DNA of 64,000 nucleotides. Source: Novosphingobium cyanobacteriorum (GTDB lineage: Bacteria; Pseudomonadota; Alphaproteobacteria; Sphingomonadales; Sphingomonadaceae). Where the stretch lies: the NCBI RefSeq assembly GCF_029436685.1, contig NZ_JAROCY010000001.1, forward strand, positions 310,001-374,000, read 5' to 3'. The notes beneath the pieces were generated by a model. That model was not told the origin of the DNA. It saw nothing but the letters and a program-made list of their open reading frames with translations, and did no database searches. Made by a program: the position numbers and the translations under genes. Of this stretch, positions 1 to 8,264 are shown piece after piece. Within the stretch, counting starts at the first letter, position 1. Each line of letters opens with the position of its first letter.

Positions 1-3
1 GAG

Positions 4-1392
4 ATGGCGATCGACCTTAAGATGCCCGCGCTTTCTCCCACCATGGAGGAAGGCACCCTCGCCAAGTGGCTGGTCAAGCCCGGCGACGAAGTGAAATCCG
101 GCGATATCCTTGCCGAGATCGAGACCGACAAGGCCACGATGGAGTTCGAGGCCGTCGACGAAGGCACGATTGCCGAGATCGTGGTTGCCGAAGGCACCGA
201 AGGCGTGAAGGTCGGCACCGTGATCGCCCGGATTGCCGGCGATGACGAGGCCGCAGCTCCCGCGCCCGCCGCAGCGCCGGTCGTTGCGCCGAAGGCCACC
301 GAGAGTGAAGCCCCAGCCGGAACCGATGCCAAGGCACAGGCCGCAGCCGCCATCGCGCCAGCCGCCGCGGTCAAGCCCGCAGCGGATCCGGAACTGCCCG
401 CGGGCACCGCGATGGTTTCCACCACCGTGCGCGAAGCCCTGCGCGACGCCATGGCCGAGGAAATGCGCGCCGACGACCGCATTTTCGTGATGGGCGAGGA
501 AGTGGCCGAATACCAGGGCGCCTACAAGGTGACGCAAGGCCTGCTCGAAGAGTTCGGCCCCAAGCGCGTGATCGACACGCCGATCACCGAATACGGCTTT
601 GCCGGCATCGGCACCGGCGCGGCCATGGGCGGCCTGCGCCCGGTGATCGAGTTCATGACGTTCAACTTCGCCATGCAGGCGATTGACCACATCATCAACT
701 CGGCGGCCAAGACCAACTACATGTCGGGCGGCCAGATGCGCTGCCCCATCGTGTTCCGCGGTCCCAACGGCGCGGCCAGCCGCGTCGGCGCACAGCACAG
801 CCAGAACTATGGCCCGTGGTATGCCAATGTGCCAGGCCTGATCGTGATCGCGCCCTATGACAGCGCCGATGCCAAGGGCCTGCTCAAGGCCGCGATCCGC
901 AGCGAGGACCCGGTCGTCTTCCTTGAAAACGAACTGGTCTATGGCCGCAGCTTCGACGTGCCGCAGATCGATGATTTCGTCCTGCCCATCGGCAAGGCGC
1001 GCATTGTCCGCCCGGGCAAGGACGTGACGATCGTGTCCTATTCGATCGGCGTCGGCTTCGCGCTGGAAGCGGCCGAGACGCTTGCCGCCGAAGGCATCGA
1101 TGCCGAAGTGGTGGACCTGCGCACTCTGCGCCCGCTGGACAAGGAAACGGTGTTGGCAAGCCTCGCCAAGACCAACCGCATGGTCGTGGCCGAGGAAGGC
1201 TTCCCGGTCTGCTCCATCGCGTCGGAAATCATCGCCATCGCCATGGAGGAAGGCTTCGACCACCTCGACGCCCCCGTCCTGCGCGTGTGCAACGAAGACG
1301 TGCCTCTGCCCTATGCCGCCAATCTCGAAAAGGCGGCGCTGATCAACGCGGGCAAGATCGCCGAGGCCGTGCGCAAGGTCTGCTACAACTGA
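4..1392 (+). CDS. pdhB: Pyruvate dehydrogenase E1 component, beta subunit, with N-terminal lipoyl domain
   Basis: This is the beta subunit of the thiamine-dependent E1 enzyme that decarboxylates pyruvate and passes the acetyl group to lipoate. The 462 residues divide into a lipoyl domain (about 1-78, motif [11 protein letters not shown] with the lipoylated lysine at K43), an Ala/Pro-rich linker (about 80-135) and the transketolase-like E1-beta body (about 138-462). A lipoyl domain on E1-beta is known from alphaproteobacteria and is absent from the classical E. coli enzyme. Only 3 bases precede the ATG in the window, so the RBS cannot be judged; pdhA probably lies just upstream, outside the window. 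A strong hairpin terminator follows. E2 and E3 (pdhC, lpdA) lie near 41.6-44.5 kb. The call is very secure. Confidence 0.97.
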   Translation: MAIDLKMPALSPTMEEGTLAKWLVKPGDEVKSGDILAEIETDKATMEFEAVDEGTIAEIVVAEGTEGVKVGTVIARIAGDDEAAAPAPAAAPVVAPKATESEAPAGTDAKAQAAAAIAPAAAVKPAADPELPAGTAMVSTTVREALRDAMAEEMRADDRIFVMGEEVAEYQGAYKVTQGLLEEFGPKRVIDTPITEYGFAGIGTGAAMGGLRPVIEFMTFNFAMQAIDHIINSAAKTNYMSGGQMRCPIVFRGPNGAASRVGAQHSQNYGPWYANVPGLIVIAPYDSADAKGLLKAAIRSEDPVVFLENELVYGRSFDVPQIDDFVLPIGKARIVRPGKDVTIVSYSIGVGFALEAAETLAAEGIDAEVVDLRTLRPLDKETVLASLAKTNRMVVAEEGFPVCSIASEIIAIAMEEGFDHLDAPVLRVCNEDVPLPYAANLEKAALINAGKIAEAVRKVCYN

Positions 1393-1414
1393 TCACGGCG
1401 CTGATGCAAAAGGG

Positions 1415-1442
1415 AAGGGGGCCTTCGCGGGCCCCCTTTTCC
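1415..1442 (+). terminator. Rho-independent terminator after pdhB
   Basis: A 9-bp perfect stem (1415-1423 with 1430-1438) encloses a 6-base loop and runs into TTTT at 1437-1440. It lies 22 bases after the pdhB stop and just before the end of the convergent TadE gene. A-rich sequence on the other side could let it act for both strands, although the minus-strand T tract is interrupted. Confidence 0.85.
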
Positions 1443-1450
1443 ATTGGGCC

Positions 1451-2107
1451 TCAGGCGTTGAAGACATCGCACTTCGCCACCGGATCGGGGCTTGCCGCAT
1501 TGCGCTGGAAGATCTGCGCCAGATCGCGGTCATCGCGCACGTTGAACGCCGCCGTGGTGTGGATCGTCCGGGCTGCATTGCTGCCGGTGAAGACGTTGGC
1601 GATCAGCGGCTGATAGTCATAGCTGATCTCCACGAAGATCACCGCGTCGCCCGCGCTCGCCTTCACCTCTTCGCCCAGCGGCCCCATGCCCGCGAGCGAT
1701 CCATCCAGCCCCTTGCCCTCGCCGCCATAGCTGGAGGAGAAGTGCTTGGCCCCGCGGCACCGCTGCCAGTGGATGTACTGCTGCCCAGCCGTGCCCGGCA
1801 CCGCTTCCAGGCTGGAGACGATCACCCGCCCGTGCGTGTACAGGTCGAGATGCCCCGCCTGGATCGCTGCGCCCTGCAGCACGTCGTCGATGTCGGATTC
1901 ATAGACCTTGCGATCCACCAGCACCGACTGGTCACCGATGCGTGATCCGTTGTCGGCAATCTGCATCGCCAACTGGCTGATGCGCATGTTGGTGACGGTG
2001 AAGTTCACCACCTCGGTACCCCACATCCCCGCCGTCAGCAGGACTGGCAGCGCCAGCGCAAACTCCGTCATCGCCACGCCTGACCGGCATGTCAGCAGGC
2101 CCTTCAT
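1451..2107 (-). CDS. TadE/TadG-family pilus assembly protein (pseudopilin-like)
   Basis: This 218-residue protein opens with a short basic stretch and then the TadE signature: a Gly, a Glu (AMTEFALALPVLL) and one hydrophobic helix at about residues 14-34, followed by an extracytoplasmic domain of about 180 residues. TadE-like proteins are minor pseudopilins of Flp/Tad pili. The open frame extends further upstream, but the ATG at 2107 is favoured because it overlaps the upstream stop (ATGA) and puts the hydrophobic helix at the N-terminus. It is the last gene of the second Tad block. The prepilin peptidase, the TadA ATPase and the Flp pilin are not in the window, so pilus assembly depends on genes elsewhere. 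Confidence 0.82.
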   Translation of the reverse strand: MKGLLTCRSGVAMTEFALALPVLLTAGMWGTEVVNFTVTNMRISQLAMQIADNGSRIGDQSVLVDRKVYESDIDDVLQGAAIQAGHLDLYTHGRVIVSSLEAVPGTAGQQYIHWQRCRGAKHFSSSYGGEGKGLDGSLAGMGPLGEEVKASAGDAVIFVEISYDYQPLIANVFTGSNAARTIHTTAAFNVRDDRDLAQIFQRNAASPDPVAKCDVFNA

Positions 2108-2685
2108 GCGCAGTGCCCCACCTTGTTGGAAACCGCCTGCAGCTTGAAGGGCTGGTTGCGCAGCACCGTCTGCGCGCTCACCGTCACGGTCTTTGAAAGG
2201 CCAACCATCGCCATGAACGGAAAGGGCCGGGAATAGGTCGCCGACACCGAATAGACCACCGCATCGCGCGCGCCACCGTTGCCCAGCTGGCCACGGTCCG
2301 CATCCCACGCCCCGTTGCCGTTGGCGTCTTCATAGGGCTCGCCCGCATCGCAGGCGCCATTGCCGTTGCTGTCGGTATAATCCTCCGCCCGGCCCACGTC
2401 GCCAAAGCTGGTATAGGACCGGCGCTTGAACGCCATGGTCGCATCAGGCACCAGCTGCTTCACCCGATGGGTAATGATCGCGTCGATCCCGGCCAGCTGG
2501 GTGTTGGCGCTTTCCATGGTGCTCGCCCGCGCCGCGTCCTGCAGCGCCCCTTGCAGCATGGTCTGCGCCCACATGCCATATCCCATGTCGAACATCGCCA
2601 GCAGCGTCATCACCAGCACTGGCGCGACGAGCGCGAACTCCACCACCGTGGCGCCCTCGGCGTCATGACGCAGTATGCGGCTCAC
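2104..2685 (-). CDS. TadE-family pseudopilin-like protein with two EF-hand-like loops
   Basis: This 193-residue protein has the TadE N-terminus (GATVVEFALVAPVLVM, helix about 12-34). Its unusual feature is at residues 105-131, where two loops of the form D-x-N-x-NG-x-x-D-x-x-E/D follow each other (DSNGNGACDAGE, then DANGNGAWDAD). These resemble calcium-binding EF-hand or dockerin loops, so a calcium-stabilised or calcium-switched minor pilin is a reasonable inference. The start is GTG at 2685, overlapping the TGA of the upstream TadG gene (GTGA), which points to translational coupling. The gene ends in an ATGA overlap with the next TadE gene. Confidence 0.82.
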   Translation of the reverse strand: MSRILRHDAEGATVVEFALVAPVLVMTLLAMFDMGYGMWAQTMLQGALQDAARASTMESANTQLAGIDAIITHRVKQLVPDATMAFKRRSYTSFGDVGRAEDYTDSNGNGACDAGEPYEDANGNGAWDADRGQLGNGGARDAVVYSVSATYSRPFPFMAMVGLSKTVTVSAQTVLRNQPFKLQAVSNKVGHCA

Positions 2686-4595
2686 TTCGCCAGCCTCAGG
2701 TCACCGATCGAACGCGCAATCTTCTCGAACGCGGCGCTCAGTTCCGGTGCATCCTTCGCCTCGAAGAAGTGCCCTTCGCCGGCGCATTGGGTCATCACCG
2801 GGTTCAATTCCGTGCCAAAGGCGATGAACCACACGGTCACGTTCTTCTTCTTCACTTCCTCGCACGCGAAGCTGAACCGCTTCTCTACCGTCTGCGCCAG
2901 GGTGAGCGGTGAGGACGGGCTCCACCGCCGCCGCGCAATTGGCTCCACGCCATAGGCGCCATAGGACAGGTCCAGCGGCGCGGTCTGCCCGTCGGTCAGG
3001 AAGATCAGGTGCCGGCTTGTCGGGCGCGTGGGCGATACGTCGGCGTTCTCGCTGGCGTACAGGCCGCTGGGCGAAAGCAGCCGCCCGGCCCAGATCATGC
3101 CGATGTCGTGATAGGTGCTGCCGCCAGCCTGCAGCGCGTCAATGTATGCGGCGATGCCGGTCGCATCCATCGTCGCCAGCTTGCGCGCGGGGGCAGGGCA
3201 GGCGGCAAAGCCCCCGTTCCACGGGTTCACATACTCCGCCGTCGTCTGTACCGCTGCGACAGAAAAGCTGCCGCTGCCGTTCCAGGCTATCGCCCGGTCA
3301 TAGACGATCCCCGGATACTGTGGCTTCCACTGCGTCGCAGGGTCACCCGCGCTTGGCACCGTGTCGATGTCCAGGTCCCTGGCGCGGGTCAGGTCCACGT
3401 TGTCCCAGTCGTCCACCTCATAGGTCTCGCGCTCCTCGATGCATCCGTTGGATGCGGTGCGCCAGTCGCTGGTGTCGCGGGTCACGTCGGCATAGTTCCA
3501 CTCGCTGCCCGCCGCCAGGCTCGGCTCGCTGATCGTCTGCCATTGCAGGGTATAGCCGGTGTAGGTCGTGGTCGTCAGCGTGCAGGTGGAGCCCGAAAGC
3601 GCCTGTGAATAGACCGACCCGTTATAGGCGCGGTTATATGTCGTGACCGTCCGCGTGCCTGCTGGCGGCCCCGTCACCGGTGTGCTCGTCGTCGATACGG
3701 TGGTCGTCTGGGCGGTCAGCGTGCTCGCCGGCGTGGCGCAGGTATAGCCGCCGGTGAAGGCGTTGTAGGTTGCCGCGCTCGTGGTCTTCGTCGTCGAATA
3801 TCCGCCCGAAACCAGCGTTGATCCGGTGTTGTAGGTAAACGTGCCGGTGCTGCCGCCCGTGCCCACCAGCGTTCGCGATGGATAGGTCCAGCTTGTCGCC
3901 ACCCATCCGTCCTTCAACAGCCCGCCCACGTTCACGTTGGTGGAATAGGGCACAAAGCCATAACGGATGCGGCTGCCAGCCTGCTGGACTGACGCCATGG
4001 TGGCGTGAAACTGCTTCACCACGTCTTTGAGAATGGCGATTTTCGGGCTGCTGTCGCCCGGATTGGTCTCGTTCATCGATCCGGTCACGTCCAGCGCCAT
4101 CACGATGTCGGTGTTGGGTGCGTTCAGCTGCGCCTGGCAGTCCACGCTCAGCGCCACGTCGGTTTGGCCAAAGAACTGCATGATCGCCATCGGCACGGTC
4201 ACCGTGGCGTGGCCGCTCACCGATTGATCCTCTTCGATCGCCATGGTGAAGTCGCGCCCCACCGAACTGTAGATCCCGTCGGCGAAGTTCACGTTGAACA
4301 GCCGATCACCCTTGTCCGCCACCCGCGCGGTATCGGTATCGGCGTTGAAGTTGCCGATCGTGCCCAATTCCTTGCGCGCGCCCAGCACGCCCGCGTCGCA
4401 GGCCTGCTGCAACCGGCTCTGCACCAGATAGATGCGCCCCACGTCCACCCCGCCGCCCACCAGCGCCAGCAGCGGCACGATCGCGCCGGCCACGATGATC
4501 AGCGTGTTGCCCGCCCTGTCGTGCGCCAGCCGCGACAGCAGGCCCCGACACGGCCGGGCGCGAACTTTCGCAAAAGGGGAGAACAGACGCAGCAT
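2682..4595 (-). CDS. TadG-family protein with a von Willebrand A domain
   Basis: The 637 residues begin with a basic segment and a TadG-type N-terminal helix (about 29-49, after the motif RAGN). A vWA domain follows: the MIDAS motif DVTGS is at 169-173, and a second vWA strand with LTDG is near 530-537. Between these lies an insertion of roughly 250 residues, very rich in Thr, Ser, Tyr and Gly (especially about 235-350), so the vWA fold is split. TadG proteins are membrane-anchored, surface-exposed parts of Tad pili, and metal-dependent vWA domains often mediate adhesion. An adhesive tip role is inference. The ATG at 4595 has an AGGA-like RBS. The gene heads block 2 and overlaps the next gene by 4 bp. 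Confidence 0.82.
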   Translation of the reverse strand: MLRLFSPFAKVRARPCRGLLSRLAHDRAGNTLIIVAGAIVPLLALVGGGVDVGRIYLVQSRLQQACDAGVLGARKELGTIGNFNADTDTARVADKGDRLFNVNFADGIYSSVGRDFTMAIEEDQSVSGHATVTVPMAIMQFFGQTDVALSVDCQAQLNAPNTDIVMALDVTGSMNETNPGDSSPKIAILKDVVKQFHATMASVQQAGSRIRYGFVPYSTNVNVGGLLKDGWVATSWTYPSRTLVGTGGSTGTFTYNTGSTLVSGGYSTTKTTSAATYNAFTGGYTCATPASTLTAQTTTVSTTSTPVTGPPAGTRTVTTYNRAYNGSVYSQALSGSTCTLTTTTYTGYTLQWQTISEPSLAAGSEWNYADVTRDTSDWRTASNGCIEERETYEVDDWDNVDLTRARDLDIDTVPSAGDPATQWKPQYPGIVYDRAIAWNGSGSFSVAAVQTTAEYVNPWNGGFAACPAPARKLATMDATGIAAYIDALQAGGSTYHDIGMIWAGRLLSPSGLYASENADVSPTRPTSRHLIFLTDGQTAPLDLSYGAYGVEPIARRRWSPSSPLTLAQTVEKRFSFACEEVKKKNVTVWFIAFGTELNPVMTQCAGEGHFFEAKDAPELSAAFEKIARSIGDLRLAK

Positions 4596-4717
4596 CTACG
4601 TGGTCCTACGGGGGTGCCTGTAAAGATTTGGGGGAAGGATCGTGGTTAACGCCGGGAAAACATGGCTCGCCGGGGCGCGATTTCCCGCCCGAAGGTGGCG
4701 CATTGTTGGTTAAGGCA

Positions 4718-5170
4718 TCAGCCGCCTGACTTGACGAAGACAGACCGCTTGAAGCTGAACTTGAAGCTTTTCATCGAAGGCATGGCCATCACCGGCACGG
4801 AATAGGTCATGGTCACGGCATATTCCTTCGCCCCGCTGATCCGCTGGGTAGAAGGCGTGGAGACCGTCACCGCCAGGTTTGCGGCTTTCAGGTAGTACGG
4901 CTTGCTTGTCGCGGCCGCGATCGCCTGGTTCTGGATCGTGGTGGTGGTGGGCGTGTTGCCCGATTGATCGGAGGTCGTGACCGTGCGCTGCAGGTCCGCC
5001 GCCGCGCCCACCATGCTGCTATAGGCCTGCAGCGCGGTCGCGAACTGGAACACGAACAGCATCAGCAGCACGAAGATCGGCCCCAAGGCGGCGAATTCGA
5101 TCGCCGTCGATCCTGCTCGGCAGCCGATCAGGCGCCGCATCGCATGGGGCAGGGCGGAAACTGACGTCAT
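4718..5170 (-). CDS. TadE-family pseudopilin-like protein
   Basis: This 150-residue protein has the motif GSTAIEFAALGPIFVLLM, giving the conserved Glu and a single N-terminal helix (about 20-42), and then a small polar domain. The start at 5170 is chosen because its ATG overlaps the stop of the upstream TadE gene (ATGA); the longer open frame upstream is out of phase with the real neighbour. It is the last gene of block 1. About 120 bases separate it from the TadG gene that starts block 2, so that gene may have its own promoter, although I see no convincing one. Confidence 0.8.
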   Translation of the reverse strand: MTSVSALPHAMRRLIGCRAGSTAIEFAALGPIFVLLMLFVFQFATALQAYSSMVGAAADLQRTVTTSDQSGNTPTTTTIQNQAIAAATSKPYYLKAANLAVTVSTPSTQRISGAKEYAVTMTYSVPVMAMPSMKSFKFSFKRSVFVKSGG

Positions 5171-5631
5171 GACAGCTGGATCTGCCGCTTGATCTTCATG
5201 GTGAATGGCTTGCCCACGCCCAATGCCGTCCAATAGGGCGCATAGGTGTCGGTCACGCTCACCTGCAGATACTTGCCGATCTCGCCGGTCACCGGGCAAT
5301 ATCCCGGCAAAGACACGAACGTCGTATCCACTCCGCAGCGATAGACCGTGATGATCGTGATGCTGCCGGTGGGAATGCCGGTGGTGTTGGCGATCACCGT
5401 CTTGATCGCGTTGATCTTGGTGTCGTTGTCCGGTGTCGATGCCAGCACGATCTGCCCTGCTTCGGCCACCGCTGCCTGCAACTGTGCTTGCCGCGCCACG
5501 ATCCGGCTCACGTCCACCGCACCCAGACCCATCAGCACCACCATCGGTGCCAACAGCGCGAACTCGATCACCACCGCGCCCTCGCGGGCCGCGCGCAGCG
5601 TTCCGACAAGTCGGGTCAACCACCGCATCAC
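5167..5631 (-). CDS. TadE-family pseudopilin-like protein
   Basis: This 154-residue TadE-like protein has the N-terminal motif GAVVIEFALLAPMVVLM (helix about 18-40). The rest is a small extracytoplasmic domain with two cysteines (about residues 98 and 111) that could form a disulfide. The start is GTG at 5631 (GTGATG), overlapping the stop of the upstream TadG gene; the adjacent ATG at 5628 is an equally possible start and differs by one residue. It sits between a TadG gene and another TadE gene, the same order as in block 2. Confidence 0.8.
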   Translation of the reverse strand: MMRWLTRLVGTLRAAREGAVVIEFALLAPMVVLMGLGAVDVSRIVARQAQLQAAVAEAGQIVLASTPDNDTKINAIKTVIANTTGIPTGSITIITVYRCGVDTTFVSLPGYCPVTGEIGKYLQVSVTDTYAPYWTALGVGKPFTMKIKRQIQLS

Positions 5632-6923
5632 GATACCAGGATCACCTTGGGCGCGTCGGTGCCCACCTTGGTGTCGGTGGTCATGCCCGCGGGGCAGAAG
5701 TTGGTCATGTTCACGTTGCCCTGGATCGAGATCATGTTGGCGGTGATCTGCAGGCAGCGGCTCGTCACGCGCGCGGTGCCGCCAAAGGCGATCGTGCTCT
5801 TGGGCAGGTAGATCGTGCCGTTGATGACGGAGTTGGAATTGCCGTTCAGCGTGCTGGTGTTGCTGCCGCTGGTGTTGCGGTCTTCCATGATCAGCATGCC
5901 TTCCAGCAGCGCGGCCTGCGTGGCGCTGAGGCCTGCGGACTGCAGCTGGGTTGCCGTCATGGCGGTCAGGTTCAGCGCCGCGCCACCGTTGATCTTGAAG
6001 CTGCCACCGTTGCGCAGCACGATCAGCACACCATTGGCGGTCACGATGTCCTGCGCACGGATGGTGAAGATGCCGGTGTCGATCACATAGATCCCCGGGT
6101 TCATCACCGTGTTGCAGCTGGTGGAGATCGATGTGTAGGTGCCGGGATTGATCGTCGCCTGGGTCGTATTGCCCGATTTCACGCAGGAATAGGTGCTGCC
6201 CCTCGCGGTGTTATTGGGTGCCACCAACGCCTTGAACGGGTCTGACAGCGTCGTCATGTACTCGCGGATCACGTCGTCGGTGTTGGTGTTGAACCAGTCG
6301 TCGATGCCGCCCGCCGCCATCACATAGTTCACGTCGATGGTCGGGCTGCCCGATACGCGGACCGCATTGGTCGAATTCGATAGGGCTGCCAGGCCGCACC
6401 CTGACTTCAGGATCGCACTGCCGCCGATGGTGATCGCGCCATCTGCCGTGTCGTTGGTGGCGATGATGCAGCTCGTATAGGTCGCACCCTTGGTATAGCT
6501 CGCCTGCGCGGCGGCAGACACGGTGGTGGACTTGCCCGTCACAAAGCCGAAGAACGGCAATGATTTGCTTGCGCTCGCCTTCACTGAAACCGCGTTCAGC
6601 GTGCCCCCGTTATAGTTCACCTGCGTCACCGTCGGCGTCGTGGCGAACGTGCGCGTCGCTGCAAGGTTGGCCGTGAATTCCTGCTTGGCGTGCTCGGTAT
6701 AGGCGGTCTTGCTGATGCCTTTGGCGATGGACCACGCTGCGCCGATCGCAGCCTGGTCCACGGCATACTGCAGCTCGCGCTTCCACATATACCACTGTGC
6801 GGTGTCCACGCCGAAACCGGCGGCAGAGATCAGCACCGGGGCGGCCACCGCCATCAGCACCGTCACGTTACCCTTGCTGGTCCTGGCGATTTTGCCGATC
6901 AGCGAACCCGTCTTGCCCCTCAT
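5628..6923 (-). CDS. TadG-family Tad pilus protein without vWA domain
   Basis: The protein has 431 residues from the ATG at 6923. A TTG at 6929 in the same frame is the alternative and has the better-spaced AAGG. The TadG-type N-terminus (SKGNVTVLMAVAAPVLISAAG, helix about 20-40) is followed by the typical amphipathic segment and a long Ser/Thr/Asn-rich extracytoplasmic region. No MIDAS motif is visible. It heads the first of the two TadG-TadE-TadE blocks and overlaps the next gene by 4 bp. It is probably an envelope-anchored accessory of a Tad pilus; its individual role is unknown. Confidence 0.78.
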   Translation of the reverse strand: MRGKTGSLIGKIARTSKGNVTVLMAVAAPVLISAAGFGVDTAQWYMWKRELQYAVDQAAIGAAWSIAKGISKTAYTEHAKQEFTANLAATRTFATTPTVTQVNYNGGTLNAVSVKASASKSLPFFGFVTGKSTTVSAAAQASYTKGATYTSCIIATNDTADGAITIGGSAILKSGCGLAALSNSTNAVRVSGSPTIDVNYVMAAGGIDDWFNTNTDDVIREYMTTLSDPFKALVAPNNTARGSTYSCVKSGNTTQATINPGTYTSISTSCNTVMNPGIYVIDTGIFTIRAQDIVTANGVLIVLRNGGSFKINGGAALNLTAMTATQLQSAGLSATQAALLEGMLIMEDRNTSGSNTSTLNGNSNSVINGTIYLPKSTIAFGGTARVTSRCLQITANMISIQGNVNMTNFCPAGMTTDTKVGTDAPKVILVS

Positions 6924-7011
6924 GCGCAATCGTGCCTTGCCAATGCTTGCCTAACTCGCGATGCCGCCCTTGCGTTCGGAACCACCTTGCCGATCGATTC
7001 CGGCCACGCGT

Positions 7012-7058
7012 TTGCTTTTCCCAGACCAAAGTTAATTATAAGTGATTTCCCGTATACA
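7012..7058 (+). promoter_or_regulatory. Candidate AT-rich promoter region before the squalene/phytoene-synthase-like gene
   Basis: This is an AT-rich island in a GC-rich window. One candidate pair is TTGCTT (7012-7017) with TTATAA (7036-7041), spacing 18. A second -10-like box TATACA is at 7053-7058, which would place the transcript start at or next to the ATG at 7065. The assignment is by eye only. Confidence 0.35.
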
Positions 7059-7064
7059 ATTTTA

Positions 7065-7649
7065 ATGTTCATGGAACCGACCACTCTCTCGAACGCCGGC
7101 CTTGATTGGCTCGACCCGCTTGAACGGCTCGCCGTCGCCTATGCCCCCAGGGCGCGGCGGGCGGACTGGATTGGCCTGCTCGCGCTCGATCGCCGCCTGG
7201 CCGATGCCGCGCAGGAAGGGCGCGATCCCATCATGGTCCAGCTACGCCTTGCCTGGTGGCGCGATCGTTTTGCACAGCCCGCCACGGAATGGCCAAAGGG
7301 CGAACCGCTCCTCGCCCTGCTCACGATGTGGGACGATGATCGCGCAGCCCTGGCCGCGCTGGTCGATGGGTGGGAGGCGCGAAATGTCGGGCAGGATGGT
7401 GGTGCCGAACTCGCCAGCGCCCGCATCGAAGCCTTCGCCACGCTCGCCCGCCGCTCGGGCATTGAACCTGACGACGATCTCCGTCGCGCCGTTGCGGAAT
7501 GGCTCGGCCATGCCCCTGCTGGCAAAAATCCCCGCATTCCCAAAGCGATGCGCCCTCTGGCGATCCTCCGCGGAATGGCGCTGAGGCAGGAAACGACGCC
7601 GCTTCGCAATATGCTGGCCGCACTGCGGCTCGGGCTGCTCGGTCGCTGA
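7065..7649 (+). CDS. Squalene/phytoene synthase-like family protein
   Basis: This 194-residue protein has the features of the short squalene/phytoene-synthase-like family found in alphaproteobacteria: an opening LDPLERLAVAYAP, then the helix LRLAWWRDRF near residues 60-69 and a mostly alpha-helical remainder. It is shorter than true squalene or phytoene synthases (about 280-350 residues), and I do not see two clear Asp-rich prenyl-diphosphate motifs. It may be nearer the NDUFAF6-like branch, whose members help assemble respiratory complex I. There is no Shine-Dalgarno sequence before either ATG (7065 or 7071). No carotenoid or hopanoid genes are adjacent, so function is not assigned. Confidence 0.65.
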   Translation: MFMEPTTLSNAGLDWLDPLERLAVAYAPRARRADWIGLLALDRRLADAAQEGRDPIMVQLRLAWWRDRFAQPATEWPKGEPLLALLTMWDDDRAALAALVDGWEARNVGQDGGAELASARIEAFATLARRSGIEPDDDLRRAVAEWLGHAPAGKNPRIPKAMRPLAILRGMALRQETTPLRNMLAALRLGLLGR

Positions 7650-7724
7650 TGCCAAAATGGCGGGGCTTTTCCTCGCTGCCCCGAAGTCATCCCCCTAGTA
7701 TATCTACGTAAAGGGGGCCTTTCG

Positions 7725-8189
7725 ATGAACCGCATCCTGATCGGCGCACTGGGCGCGCTGCTGCTGGCTTCGGCCGGGATATTCTGGTGGCAGGGCCGTG
7801 CCACCGTGGCCAGCGCACCCGCGCCATCGCATCTCGCGCTCGCTCAACCGACGGATTCGATTGACGAATTGCCCGAGGCTGACGCCAGCGACATGATCGG
7901 CCCCGATCTGCCGCAGGCCAGCGAACAAAGCCGTGAACAGCGCCGTTTTGACCGGCTAGACAAGGATCGCGACCGGCGGATCACGCGCGTCGAAATGCTG
8001 GCGCCAAGGGTCAAGGATTTCCGCAAGCTGGACCTGGACGGCAACAACCTGCTGACCTTTGAAGAGTGGGCGGTGGCGACCGGAAACAAGTTCAAGGGCG
8101 CCGATGCCAATGGCGATGGCTGGCTTTCCCAGGCCGAATACGCGACCACGAAGCAGGTGCCGAAGAAGCCCGCCTGCAAGTGCCGGTAA
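7725..8189 (+). CDS. Exported or membrane-anchored EF-hand protein
   Basis: The 154-residue protein starts with a hydrophobic segment (about 3-20) that acts as a signal peptide or anchor. Three EF-hand loops follow, recognisable as DKDRDRRITRVE (about 82-93), DLDGNNLLTFEE (about 105-116) and DANGNGWL-type DANGDGWLSQAE (about 127-138). It ends with a short basic Lys/Cys tail. It is probably a periplasmic calcium-binding protein; similar EF-hand proteins are common in sphingomonads and their roles are unknown. A GGGGG-rich stretch lies just before the ATG at 7725. Confidence 0.82.
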   Translation: MNRILIGALGALLLASAGIFWWQGRATVASAPAPSHLALAQPTDSIDELPEADASDMIGPDLPQASEQSREQRRFDRLDKDRDRRITRVEMLAPRVKDFRKLDLDGNNLLTFEEWAVATGNKFKGADANGDGWLSQAEYATTKQVPKKPACKCR

Positions 8190-8196
8190 GCGCCCG

Positions 8197-8262
8197 CTCA
8201 ACCGGCTTCAATCGACCTCAACCCTCTCTCAGTCGATTTCAGCCCCCTCTCAGTCCGTCTCA
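8197..8262. repeat. TCA-phased short repeat element, copy A
   Basis: TCA triplets start at 8198, 8208, 8218, 8229, 8239, 8250 and 8260, giving spacings of 10, 10, 11, 10, 11 and 10. A second copy at 29009-29074 has the same spacing series, and aligned over 59 bp the two are about 80% identical by my hand count. This copy lies in the gap between the convergent EF-hand and trmFO genes, directly after the trmFO stop when read on the minus strand. Confidence 0.8.
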
Positions 8263-8264
8263 AT

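Noticed and set aside
5171-5623. Upstream extension of the 150-residue TadE frame
   Set aside because: The open frame is longer, but that part is out of phase with the real upstream TadE gene (5167-5631), and the ATGA overlap gives a natural start at 5170.
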